A stretch of 64,000 bases of DNA, taken from NCBI GenBank assembly GCA_944321895.1, contig CALUNA010000001.1, positions 248,001 through 312,000 of the forward strand. Reading direction: 5' to 3'. This DNA is from an uncultured Bacteroidales bacterium. GTDB lineage: Bacteria > Bacteroidota > Bacteroidia > Bacteroidales > Paludibacteraceae. Both the position numbers and the translations under genes were made by a program. This document shows positions 15,165 to 23,644 of the stretch, piece by piece (within the stretch, counting starts at the first letter, position 1; every line of letters begins with the position of its first letter). Under the pieces are notes generated by a model. The model saw nothing but the letters and a program-made list of their open reading frames with translations, ran no database searches and was not told the origin of the DNA.

Positions 15165-16291
15165 CCTTTGAACTGCAACATACCGATGTAAACAGTGCTG
15201 CCCGTGCCGGTCTTATTACAACCGACCATGGGCAGATAGAGACTCCGATTTTCATGCCGGTGGGAACGGCCGCTTCCGTAAAGGCCGTGCAGATTCCTGA
15301 TCTGGAAAACGATGTAAAAGCACAAATCATCCTCGGTAACACGTATCATTTGTATTTGCGTCCTGGTTTGCCGGTGCTTGAGCAAGCCGGTGGTCTGCAT
15401 CGATTCAATTCCTGGAATCATCCGATATTGACCGACAGCGGTGGATTCCAGGTGTTTTCCTTGTCCGGCACACGCAAAATGAGCGAGGAGGGCGTCGTGT
15501 TCCATTCGCACATCGATGGCAGCAAGCATTTGTTTACGCCGGAGCGCGTTGTGGACATTCAGCGCACAATCGGTGCGGACATAATGATGGCTTTCGATGA
15601 ATGTACGCCCGGAACAGCCGATTACGGTTATGCCAGAAAATCCATGGAAATGACACACCGGTGGCTGAAACGCGGTCTGGCGCGTTTTGATGAAACGGAA
15701 CCAAAGTACGGCTACAAACAGACTTTTTTCCCGATTGTGCAGGGATGCGTTTATCCTGACCTGCGGCGCGAGTCGGCCAGATTCATAGCCGACCAGGGCC
15801 GCGAAGGCAACGCCATTGGCGGCTTGGCCGTCGGCGAACCGACCGAGAAAATGTATGAAATGATTGAGATTGTCAATGACATACTGCCCAAAGACAAACC
15901 GCGTTACCTGATGGGAGTCGGGACACCGCAGAATCTGTTGGAAGGCATTGCGCGCGGGGTGGACATGTTCGATTGTGTGATGCCTACACGCAACGGACGT
16001 AACGGCATGTTGTTCACAAGCAGGGGAATCATGAACATGCGGAACGAAAAATGGAAAACCGATTTTTCGCCACTCGATGAAGAAGGCGTATCCTATGTAG
16101 ACCAATTGTACAGCAAGGCTTATTTGCGTCATTTGTTCCACAGCAAGGAACTGCTGGCCATGCAGATTGCCTCCTTGCACAATCTGGCGTTCTATTTGTG
16201 GCTTGTAAAGGAAGCACGCAAGCATATTCTGGACGGCACCTTTTCCGCCTGGAAAAATGAAATGACGGAACGGGTCGGCCGCCGGCTCTGA
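15161..16291 (+). CDS. tgt: tRNA-guanine transglycosylase
   Basis: Exchanges guanine-34 of GUN-anticodon tRNAs for preQ1 on the way to queuosine. It is 376 residues. The catalytic core is intact: TDSGGFQVFSL (Asp nucleophile/base region), FPIVQGCVYPDLRRES, GGLAVGEP, DMFDCVMPTRNGRNG. The C-terminal zinc site of the E. coli enzyme (CxCxxC) is replaced by a cysteine-free DEEGVSYVDQLYSKAYL, a change that appears typical of the Bacteroidota branch (from memory of that family). Coupled to hisH upstream; the LptF/G-type permease gene follows, a common pairing in this phylum. Confidence 0.95.
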   Translation: MTFELQHTDVNSAARAGLITTDHGQIETPIFMPVGTAASVKAVQIPDLENDVKAQIILGNTYHLYLRPGLPVLEQAGGLHRFNSWNHPILTDSGGFQVFSLSGTRKMSEEGVVFHSHIDGSKHLFTPERVVDIQRTIGADIMMAFDECTPGTADYGYARKSMEMTHRWLKRGLARFDETEPKYGYKQTFFPIVQGCVYPDLRRESARFIADQGREGNAIGGLAVGEPTEKMYEMIEIVNDILPKDKPRYLMGVGTPQNLLEGIARGVDMFDCVMPTRNGRNGMLFTSRGIMNMRNEKWKTDFSPLDEEGVSYVDQLYSKAYLRHLFHSKELLAMQIASLHNLAFYLWLVKEARKHILDGTFSAWKNEMTERVGRRL

Positions 16292-16319
16292 TGAATTTAC
16301 GTGAACAAGAAAAATTGCG

Positions 16320-17393
16320 GTGAAAAAAATAGACACATATATCATAAAAAAGTTCCTGGGAACTTATTTTTTCTCTATTGTGCTTATTCTGAGCATAGCC
16401 GTCGTGTTTGACCTGACCGAAAAAATGGATAATTTCTTCGACTCGAATGCGCCGCTCCGTGCCATAATCGTAGATTACTATTTCAACTTCATTCCCTATT
16501 ACATGAATATGTTCAGCTCGCTGTTCGTATTCATATCCGTAATTTTCTTCACATCCAAACTGGCCGGCAACAGCGAAATTATTGCCATGCTGGCGAGTGG
16601 CATCAGCTTCAAGCGCCTGATGGTTCCTTATGCCATATCGGCATTTGTCATTTTTGCCATCTCATACAGTCTGGGCGGTTATGTGATTCCGCGTTCCACA
16701 AAGAAAATGCTGGAGTTTGAGAATACCTATATCAAAAAATTCAAGTCGGACAATGCCCGCAATGTGCAAATGGAGGTGGAGCCGGGGGTCATTATGTATA
16801 TAGAGAGCTTTCAGGCCCGTACAAACAAAGGGTATCGTTTTTCGTTGGAAAAATTCGATGGAAAAACCCTCGTGTCACGCCTGACGGCTGAGCGCATAGT
16901 CTGGGATTCGTTGTATCAGTGGCACATAGAGGATTATCTTCTGCGCGAATTTGATGGCATGCGTGAAACTGTGTCGCGAGGCAACAAAATGGACACGGTC
17001 ATCATGGTGCAGCCGGCAGAGTTCTACATAACCTCGGAAGAAAGTGCGCAAATGACCAACCGTGAATTGCGCGAATATTTGCAGAAGCAACAGAAACGCG
17101 GCATCGGGAACATCCAGGCATTCAAGAATGAGTATTACAAGCGTTCGGCAACACCGCTGGCCGCATTTATCATGACGTTGATTGGTGTTTCCCTGTCGGC
17201 AAAAAAAGTTCGTGGAGGCATGGGACTGAATCTGGGTGTAGGCATTGCTTTGAGCGCGTTATATATCTTGTTTTCAACGGTATCCACTTCTTTTTCGGTG
17301 AACGGGACCATGACACCTTTTCTGGCCGTGTGGTTGCCTAACTTTATCTTTTTGCTAATTGGCATTGTGCTTTATTTCAGAACACCCAAATGA
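16320..17393 (+). CDS. LptF/LptG family LPS-export permease
   Basis: Inner-membrane permease of the YjgP/YjgQ family that works with LptB to extract LPS. It is 357 residues and starts at GTG. Transmembrane segments at about 12-32 (FLGTYFFSIVLILSIAVVF), 55-80, 100-120 and three near the C-terminus (PLAAFIMTLIGVSLSA, LNLGVGIALSALYILFSTV, AVWLPNFIFLLIGIVLYF) bracket a periplasmic beta-jellyroll domain with EVEPGVIMYIESF. Which of LptF or LptG it is cannot be settled. It overlaps the following ABC gene by 4 bases. Confidence 0.92.
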   Translation: MKKIDTYIIKKFLGTYFFSIVLILSIAVVFDLTEKMDNFFDSNAPLRAIIVDYYFNFIPYYMNMFSSLFVFISVIFFTSKLAGNSEIIAMLASGISFKRLMVPYAISAFVIFAISYSLGGYVIPRSTKKMLEFENTYIKKFKSDNARNVQMEVEPGVIMYIESFQARTNKGYRFSLEKFDGKTLVSRLTAERIVWDSLYQWHIEDYLLREFDGMRETVSRGNKMDTVIMVQPAEFYITSEESAQMTNRELREYLQKQQKRGIGNIQAFKNEYYKRSATPLAAFIMTLIGVSLSAKKVRGGMGLNLGVGIALSALYILFSTVSTSFSVNGTMTPFLAVWLPNFIFLLIGIVLYFRTPK

Positions 17394-18808
17394 CATCCAT
17401 TTTTTCAATTCACGATGCCGTGATGCGTGATGTGAGGCTGCGTTTCAGGAAACCGGTATCTTTGGTGCTTGATACAGGCGAACACTTGGCCTTTGTCGGG
17501 GAAAACGGTGGCGGGAAAAGTGTTCTGGCCGGTTTGATAGCCGGTTCCTGTCCTTTGTTGTCCGGAAAGATGGAATATGCTTTCTCACCGCTCTATGAAC
17601 ATGTGAAATTCATAGCTTTCAGAGACAGCTATGGCCCTGCGGATGCATCATACTATCTGCAACAACGGTGGAATTCACAGGATTGCGAATCATCGCCTGT
17701 CGTACGCGAGAAACTCGGAGACTTCCGAAAATCGGAATTGCATGACATGCTTTTTGAACTGTTCGGCATTGACGAATTGCTCGAAAAACCCATGGTTCTG
17801 CTGTCCAGTGGCGAATTGCGCAAGGTGCAACTTGTGCGCGCCTTGCTTTCCAATCCGCGCTTGCTGATAATAGACAACCCTTTTATAGGGCTGGATATGG
17901 AAACCCGCTCCCAATTGGCTGCCTTGTTGGGAAAACTGGTGATTTTGCGTGAATTGCAATTGATTTTACTGTTGTCCAGAACGGACGAAATTCCGGATTT
18001 TATTACGCATGTCGTTACGGTGAACGACCGTTGTTGCGGTCCTAAAGTTGCTGTAAAACGTTACCGGAGGCCGGAGCCTGTTGTTCCACGGTTACCTCTT
18101 TTTTGTCCGCCGGCGGTTTCTCCTGCCAGGAGTACAGATTCGGATAAGGTTATAGACATGCAGCAGGTTACCATACGTTATGGTGAACGTGTCATCTTGA
18201 GGCAACTGGAATGGCATGTCAGGCGTGGTGAGAGATGGGCCGTTCTTGGTCAAAACGGAGCGGGAAAATCGACGCTGCTGAGCCTTGTCTGCGCAGATAA
18301 TCCGCAAGCCTATGCTTGCAACATGAGTCTGTTTGGACACAAGCGTGGTACGGGCGAAAGTATTTGGGACATCAAGCAACGTATTGGTTACATAAGTCCG
18401 GAGATGCACAGGGCATATTCAGCCGACTTGCCGGCTGCCGATATTGTGGCCAGCGGATTACATGACAGTATAGGTCTGTATGTCAGGCCGGAACCGGAAC
18501 AGCGGCATGTCTGTATCTGGTGGATGGAAATGTTTGGAGTTGCCCATTTGCAGGAGCGTGGTTTCCTGCACTTGTCTGATGGAGAACAGCGGCTTGTTTT
18601 GCTGGCACGTGCGTTTGTCAAAAACCCGGATTTGCTGATTCTGGATGAACCGATGCATGGTCTGGACGACAATAACCGTTTGCGTGTGAGGATTATTATT
18701 GATAATTATTGCAGGCAGGAAGGCAAGACCCTGATTATGGTAACGCATTATCCGGAGGAATTGCCGGATTGCATAACCCACCGTCTGCTGTTGCGGAAAG
18801 AACAATAG
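17390..18808 (+). CDS. Tandem ABC ATPase (ModF/PhrA-like), asymmetric active sites
   Basis: Cytosolic protein of 472 residues with two ABC nucleotide-binding domains and no membrane segment. Domain 1: Walker A GENGGGKS (37-44), signature LSSGE (138-142), but Walker B reads IIDNPF (Asn163 in place of the catalytic Glu) and the switch His is Arg197 (LLSRTDE). Domain 2 is complete: GQNGAGKST (287-295), LSDGEQ (395-400), ILDEP (Glu420), His453 in VTHYPEE. The architecture resembles E. coli ModF. Coupling to the LptF/G-type gene suggests co-expression, but an LPS role is not established. Confidence 0.85.
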   Translation: MTSIFSIHDAVMRDVRLRFRKPVSLVLDTGEHLAFVGENGGGKSVLAGLIAGSCPLLSGKMEYAFSPLYEHVKFIAFRDSYGPADASYYLQQRWNSQDCESSPVVREKLGDFRKSELHDMLFELFGIDELLEKPMVLLSSGELRKVQLVRALLSNPRLLIIDNPFIGLDMETRSQLAALLGKLVILRELQLILLLSRTDEIPDFITHVVTVNDRCCGPKVAVKRYRRPEPVVPRLPLFCPPAVSPARSTDSDKVIDMQQVTIRYGERVILRQLEWHVRRGERWAVLGQNGAGKSTLLSLVCADNPQAYACNMSLFGHKRGTGESIWDIKQRIGYISPEMHRAYSADLPAADIVASGLHDSIGLYVRPEPEQRHVCIWWMEMFGVAHLQERGFLHLSDGEQRLVLLARAFVKNPDLLILDEPMHGLDDNNRLRVRIIIDNYCRQEGKTLIMVTHYPEELPDCITHRLLLRKEQ

Positions 18809-18853
18809 CTTTTGCTTGTATGGGATTGTAAAAACAATAATGACATTTTAACT

Positions 18854-19369
18854 ATGGGATTGACAGAGATTAAAAACATAAATGACCGCTTTTTTGGGGA
18901 GTTGTATGATTTGTACGAAAAGGCGTTTCCTGTAACTGAACGGCGTGATAAGGATGCTTTTGTTGAGAAAATGCTCCATGAGCCGCGTTTCCATTGCATG
19001 GCACTCGTGCTCGAAACGAATTTTGCCGGTTTGTTCACATACTGGGATTTTACAACTTTTCTGTACGTAGAACATTTTGCCATAAGCGAAAAATTGCGAG
19101 GCAATAACCTTGGCGGGAGACTGTTGTCACAGTTTGTGCAGGAATCAGCGTTGCCGATAGTTTTGGAGGTGGAAACTCCTGAAACATTTGTGGCCAAACG
19201 CCGGATAGCGTTCTATGAGCGGTATGGATTTCAGATTGTCCGTAATGATTATATGCAACCTCCTTACAACAAGGGTGATATGCCTGTTCCCATGTATCTG
19301 ATGAGTACATCCGATGTTATTACGGACGGGCAGATCAGTGAATTGCAGCAGGCTGTGTATGGAGTTTAA
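18854..19369 (+). CDS. GNAT family N-acetyltransferase
   Basis: Acetyltransferase of about 171 residues with an N-acetyltransferase fold: YEKAFPVTERRDKDAF at the N-terminus, a central beta strand LYVEHFAISEKLRGNNLGGRLLSQFV holding the acetyl-CoA loop (KLRGNNLGG, RGxxxG-like), then IVLEVETPETFVAKRRIAFYERYGFQIV. The substrate is not evident. The upstream in-frame start at 18812 is just inside the intergenic leader; the ATG at 18854 gives the usual start. Confidence 0.82.
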   Translation: MGLTEIKNINDRFFGELYDLYEKAFPVTERRDKDAFVEKMLHEPRFHCMALVLETNFAGLFTYWDFTTFLYVEHFAISEKLRGNNLGGRLLSQFVQESALPIVLEVETPETFVAKRRIAFYERYGFQIVRNDYMQPPYNKGDMPVPMYLMSTSDVITDGQISELQQAVYGV

Positions 19370-19437
19370 AAAACAGGGATTTTTTTTCGGATTTCATGTC
19401 GTGTATGCGCAGGAATGGTTCTTTGAGAAAAAAAAAC

Positions 19438-19445
19438 TATTTTTG
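19438..19445 (+). promoter_or_regulatory. -7 element upstream of the tandem-GNAT-like gene
   Basis: TATTTTTG matches TAxxTTTG 40 bases before the start at 19485. A TTTG exists at 19422-19425 but is too close to serve as a normal -33 box. Confidence 0.35.
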
Positions 19446-19484
19446 TGACCGATTCATATGTGATCCAACAGAAAGATAGAAGAT

Positions 19485-20612
19485 ATGGTAGAGATAAGGC
19501 AGGTAAAAGACAAGAAGGAACTCAAACAGTTTGTCTTGTTTGGCATAAATTTGTTTAAAGGAGCGGACAATTATTGCCCTCCTTTGGTGTTCGACGAAAT
19601 CAATACATTTTGTCCCGGCAAAAATCCGGCTCATGCCGTATGCGACAGCATTTGTTTTCTGGCATGGCGCAATGGACGCATTGTAGGGCGCATAGCCGGG
19701 ATAATCAATCATGAAGCCAACCGGGCCTGGAATCAGAAGCGCGTACGCTTCGGCTGGTTTGATTTCATAGACGACAGGGAGGTTTCAACAGCCTTGCTGG
19801 CTGCAGTGGAACAATGGGGGCGGTCAAAGGGTATGACGGAGATGAACGGACCGCTTGGCTTTACGGATTTTGACCATCAAGGATTGTTGCTGGAAGGTTT
19901 TGAATACGATTCTCCGATGGCAAGTCTGTACAACTACCCGTATTATCCGGAGCATTTTGAACACTTTGGCCTTGTCAAGGAAATGGACTGGATAGAATAC
20001 CGGATATTTCCGCCGACAGAGGTTCCAGAACGTATGGCACGAGTCGGCAGTATCATTAAGGAGAAATATGGGCTGAACATAGTGAAGGTCCGGTCGGCAC
20101 GTGAGCTGAAGCGCCGTTACGGCTATACATATCTGGATGTCATTGATGCGGCATATCAGCCCTTGTACAACTTCCAGCCACTGACACCGGAGCAGAAAAA
20201 GTACTATTGCGATATGTATTTCCCGCTGTTGAATTATGATTTTGTGACATTGGTCACTAACAAGGATGATGAAGTTGTCGGTTGCGGGGTCGGCATGCCC
20301 AACATATCAAGCGCATTACGCAAATGTCAGGGCAAACTGTTCCCGTTCGGCTGGTTCCATATCCTGAAGGCTCTAAAAACAAGACACATAGAGTCGTTTG
20401 ATTTGTTGCTGATTGCGGTGCGGCCTGACTATCAGAACAAAGGCATAAATTCTTTGTTTTTCATAGACCAGATACCCTATTTTATCAAATACGGCATAAA
20501 AGCGGTTGAAACAACAGCCATTCTGGAGGTTAATGCAAAGAATCAGGCTAATTTTGAGTATTTTGAAAAAATACAGCACAAGCGCAGAAGGGCATATTTG
20601 AAAAAAATATAA
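19485..20612 (+). CDS. GNAT-like acyl-CoA N-acyltransferase superfamily protein
   Basis: Cytosolic protein of 375 residues of a type frequent in Bacteroidota. N-terminal half: MVEIRQVKDKKELKQFVLF, AWRNGRIVGRIAGIINHEAN and NGPLGFTDFDHQGLLLEGF. C-terminal half resembles a GNAT core, with VVGCGVGMPNIS, the LLLIAVRPDYQNKGINSLFF acetyl-CoA loop and TTAILEVNAKNQANFEYFEKI. It may be a double-GNAT protein. Substrate unknown. It stands alone, 115 bases after the previous gene. Confidence 0.75.
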   Translation: MVEIRQVKDKKELKQFVLFGINLFKGADNYCPPLVFDEINTFCPGKNPAHAVCDSICFLAWRNGRIVGRIAGIINHEANRAWNQKRVRFGWFDFIDDREVSTALLAAVEQWGRSKGMTEMNGPLGFTDFDHQGLLLEGFEYDSPMASLYNYPYYPEHFEHFGLVKEMDWIEYRIFPPTEVPERMARVGSIIKEKYGLNIVKVRSARELKRRYGYTYLDVIDAAYQPLYNFQPLTPEQKKYYCDMYFPLLNYDFVTLVTNKDDEVVGCGVGMPNISSALRKCQGKLFPFGWFHILKALKTRHIESFDLLLIAVRPDYQNKGINSLFFIDQIPYFIKYGIKAVETTAILEVNAKNQANFEYFEKIQHKRRRAYLKKI

Positions 20613-20648
20613 AAATAAATTCGTCAGAAACTGAATCGTTTTTTTTTA

Positions 20649-20656
20649 TACTTTTG
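20649..20656 (+). promoter_or_regulatory. -7 element upstream of the DUF1573 gene
   Basis: TACTTTTG fits TAxxTTTG about 47 bases before the ATG at 20704. No clear -33 TTTG at the right spacing. Confidence 0.35.
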
Positions 20657-20703
20657 CAAGACTCATGTATGACAAACGTTTAACCAACTATAAATCGGTA
20701 TTT

Positions 20704-21798
20704 ATGAAAAAAATAAGTTTATTGTGTTGCCTGCTTCTGGCTGCCGTGGCAATGTCGGCACAAAAACCGGTCATAGAGTTTTCCAAAAAAACGTATGATT
20801 TCGGCTCCATTAACGAGGCGGATGGTAAGGTAACGACAGTATTTGAGTTTACGAATACGGGCACGTCACCGCTGGTTGTTAACAGAGTGCGTGCAAGTTG
20901 CGGCTGCACAACACCGAACTGGACCAAAACGCCCGTCGAACCAGGGCAAAAGGGAACAGTTTCCGTGACTTATAATCCCGCCGGTAGACCGGGCAGGTTC
21001 ACAAAAACCATTACGGTCAGTTCCAATGCCACGGAAACCGACACAAGATTGATTATCCGGGGGGAGGTAATTCCCAAACCGGTAGACAAATCTGTACAAT
21101 ATCCGGTAAAGATGGATGAACTTGCTTTGAAAAGCAATTTGCTGCAGTTCAACAACCTGATAAAAGGAACGGAAGGCCAGCGTTCAATCGAAGTGGCAAA
21201 TCTGGGTACGGAGAATGTCCGTATTTCTGTCCACAACCCGTATCCTTATCTGGAAATAGGCATAATTCCGGAAGTTCTCAAGCCCAATGAGACCGGCCAT
21301 ATTTATGTGAAATTCAACACGGACCGTTGCAGTCAGTGGGGACCGGTAGCAGAGCAGATTCATGTCATCCTGAATGACCAGAAAATCATATCCGATGCTT
21401 ATGCTTTACGTGTCCGTGCCAATATCGTCGAGGATTTTACACATATGACGATTGAAGAGCGGCGTGAGGCTCCGATTATGGAAGTTGTAGGATTGAATGC
21501 TTCCAGAACGATCGATTTGGGCAAGATTCCGGCAAACACGGTCAAGGCTTATAAAATGTCCGTGGAAAACAAGGGTATCAAGCCATTGCTAATCCGGCGT
21601 ATTGTAAACAACAATTCCGAAATCAAGGTAACAGCTTCAAAATCAAGTATCAGCAGCGGGAAAAAAGCCGATATCAAATTTGAAATCAACACAAAAGGCA
21701 ATCAGGCAGGCGCTCCTTATCGCCGCACGTTCAGCATACAGACCAATGACCCCGAAAACAGCTATATGACAATCAACCTCATTTGGGAAATAGAATAG
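20704..21798 (+). CDS. DUF1573 domain-containing secreted protein
   Basis: Exported protein of about 364 residues, signal peptide ending MSAQ. Tandem immunoglobulin-like beta domains of the DUF1573/ASPM-SPD-2-Hydin type: ISFSKKTYDFGSINEADGK-like first strand, FTNTGTSPLVVNRVRASCGCTTPNW, later EVANLGTENVRISVHNPYP and a third copy VENKGIKPLLIRRIVNNNSE. The RASCGCTTP motif is the DUF1573 hallmark. Periplasmic or surface location; the role of the family is not known. The ATG at 20704 gives the signal peptide; an upstream start at 20665 does not. Confidence 0.88.
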   Translation: MKKISLLCCLLLAAVAMSAQKPVIEFSKKTYDFGSINEADGKVTTVFEFTNTGTSPLVVNRVRASCGCTTPNWTKTPVEPGQKGTVSVTYNPAGRPGRFTKTITVSSNATETDTRLIIRGEVIPKPVDKSVQYPVKMDELALKSNLLQFNNLIKGTEGQRSIEVANLGTENVRISVHNPYPYLEIGIIPEVLKPNETGHIYVKFNTDRCSQWGPVAEQIHVILNDQKIISDAYALRVRANIVEDFTHMTIEERREAPIMEVVGLNASRTIDLGKIPANTVKAYKMSVENKGIKPLLIRRIVNNNSEIKVTASKSSISSGKKADIKFEINTKGNQAGAPYRRTFSIQTNDPENSYMTINLIWEIE

Positions 21799-21806
21799 AA
21801 AAAAAT

Positions 21807-22895
21807 ATGAAATATCATCCTGAAAATGACCCGCAACACATTGGACTGTCAGTAAACGAAGGAGTTTCCGATGTTCCTACCGTCAATCCTTATTTGCGTC
21901 CGAAACGTAAAAAACCTTTGCTTTCGGTTGCAGAATATGTGGCAGGGATTCGTCAGGGCGACATATCCGTGCTCGGGCAGGCAGTAACGCTTGTGGAAAG
22001 TTCGTTACAGATACATCAGAACCTGGCGCAACAGATTATTGAAGCCTGTTTGCCATATTCGGGCAACGCAATCCGTCTGGGTATAACGGGCGTTCCTGGA
22101 GCCGGGAAAAGTACATTTATCGAGGCTCTGGGCATGAAGCTGATTCGCGAAGGCCATAAACTGGCCGTACTGGCCATTGACCCAAGCAGCGAACGCACCA
22201 AAGGCAGTATTTTGGGAGATAAGACCCGCATGGTGGAATTGTCGGCTGCAAAAAACGCCTTTATCCGCCCTTCTCCATCGGCTGGTTCGCTTGGAGGTGT
22301 GGCCCGTAAAACACGTGAAAGCATTGTGTTGTGCGAAGCTGCCGGATTCGATACTGTTTTTGTGGAAACAGTCGGTGTCGGCCAGTCGGAAACGGCCGTA
22401 CATTCCATGGTCGATTTCTTTTTGCTGTTACAACTGGCCGGAACAGGCGATGAACTGCAAGGCATAAAGCGTGGCATCATGGAAATGGCCGACGGCATAG
22501 CCATTAACAAATGTGATGGTTCCAATGTGGAAAAGGCCAAAGTTGCACGAAGTCAGTTCCAGAACGCTCTGCATTTGTTTCCTGCACCGGAGAGCGGCTG
22601 GTCGCCCGAGGTTATTACCTGCTCATCGATTGCAGGAAATGGAATATCGGAAGTCTGGGATATGGTGGAGCGGTATGTCGCATTCGTAAAAGACAACGGA
22701 TATTTTGACTATAAACGTACGGGACAAGCCAAATACTGGATGTACGAAAGCATAAACGAACAGTTGCAGCGTCACTTCTATCAGAACGAGAAAATACAAC
22801 GGCTTCTGGAAATAAACGAACAGAAAGTGTTGAATAATGAATTGAGTTCGTTTGTGGCAGCCCATAATTTGTTGGATGAATATTTCGGGCGGTGA
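21807..22895 (+). CDS. meaB: Methylmalonyl-CoA mutase-associated GTPase MeaB
   Basis: G3E-family GTPase chaperone that protects methylmalonyl-CoA mutase and gates adenosylcobalamin loading. About 362 residues. P-loop GVPGAGKST, then AVLAIDPSSERTKGSILGDKTRM (Mg/switch region), ETVGVGQSE (switch II) and INKCDGSN in the base-recognition position. The start at 21783 would overlap the DUF1573 gene; the ATG at 21807 does not. The mutase itself is not in the window. Its TGA overlaps the GTG of the DNA methyltransferase by 3 bases. Confidence 0.95.
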   Translation: MKYHPENDPQHIGLSVNEGVSDVPTVNPYLRPKRKKPLLSVAEYVAGIRQGDISVLGQAVTLVESSLQIHQNLAQQIIEACLPYSGNAIRLGITGVPGAGKSTFIEALGMKLIREGHKLAVLAIDPSSERTKGSILGDKTRMVELSAAKNAFIRPSPSAGSLGGVARKTRESIVLCEAAGFDTVFVETVGVGQSETAVHSMVDFFLLLQLAGTGDELQGIKRGIMEMADGIAINKCDGSNVEKAKVARSQFQNALHLFPAPESGWSPEVITCSSIAGNGISEVWDMVERYVAFVKDNGYFDYKRTGQAKYWMYESINEQLQRHFYQNEKIQRLLEINEQKVLNNELSSFVAAHNLLDEYFGR

Positions 22896-23611
22896 CACTG
22901 GAGACAAACAAGATATATCAGCTTTCATGTCTGGATGGCTTGCATGCCATGCCGGATGCTTGTGTGGATATGGTTTTTACGGATCCTCCTTATTATCAGT
23001 ATCGTGCACAAAATGTGAGCGGGCTGAAGAACCACAAGGATCTGGTGACGGAGTTTGAATTTGATGCATTTCGTTCGGAGACCGATTATCTGGATTTTCT
23101 GGAAAAGGTCTTGGCGCAATGTTACCGGGTCTGCAAGGATGGGGCAGCCGGATACGTATGGTGCGGAGATGATTTCGTTTCCTATCTGAACCGGCTGGTG
23201 GAACGTGTCGGATTCCAGTTCCGCAAGGTGATACATTGGCACAAAACCAATCCGTTTCCGGCCATCTATACGCGTAAAATGTTTGCCAACAGCATGGAAA
23301 TGATGGTGCATTTCAGCAAGGGAACTCCCAAGACATGGAACCATAAGCCGGTCAATGAGATGCATAATTTCATAGAAGCACCGATTTGCATGGGTAAGGA
23401 GCGTACGATACATAAAACACAGAAACCCCTGAGGGTTTGCACGCCTTTTATCGAAATCAGCAGTAATGCCGGTGATCTGGTGCTCGACCCGTTTATGGGA
23501 AGCGGAAGCACGGCTGTGGCTGCAAAACGTCTGAAACGCAAATATATAGGGTTTGAAATAAATCCCGATTATGTGGCTGTGGCGGAGAAAAGACTGGCTG
23601 AAATAGAATGA
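22892..23611 (+). CDS. Orphan site-specific DNA methyltransferase (beta class)
   Basis: DNA N6-adenine or N4-cytosine methyltransferase of 239 residues. Catalytic motif IV DPPY (31-34) precedes the AdoMet motif I DPFMGSGST (199-207), the order of the beta group, and KTQKPL is the conserved motif X side. The GTG start is coupled to the meaB stop. No restriction endonuclease or specificity gene lies nearby, so it is likely an orphan enzyme; recognition sequence unknown. The small size leaves a short target-recognition region between residues 40 and 190. Confidence 0.9.
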   Translation: MTLETNKIYQLSCLDGLHAMPDACVDMVFTDPPYYQYRAQNVSGLKNHKDLVTEFEFDAFRSETDYLDFLEKVLAQCYRVCKDGAAGYVWCGDDFVSYLNRLVERVGFQFRKVIHWHKTNPFPAIYTRKMFANSMEMMVHFSKGTPKTWNHKPVNEMHNFIEAPICMGKERTIHKTQKPLRVCTPFIEISSNAGDLVLDPFMGSGSTAVAAKRLKRKYIGFEINPDYVAVAEKRLAEIE

Positions 23612-23644
23612 TATAAACAACAACAATTAAATTCACACGTAACC

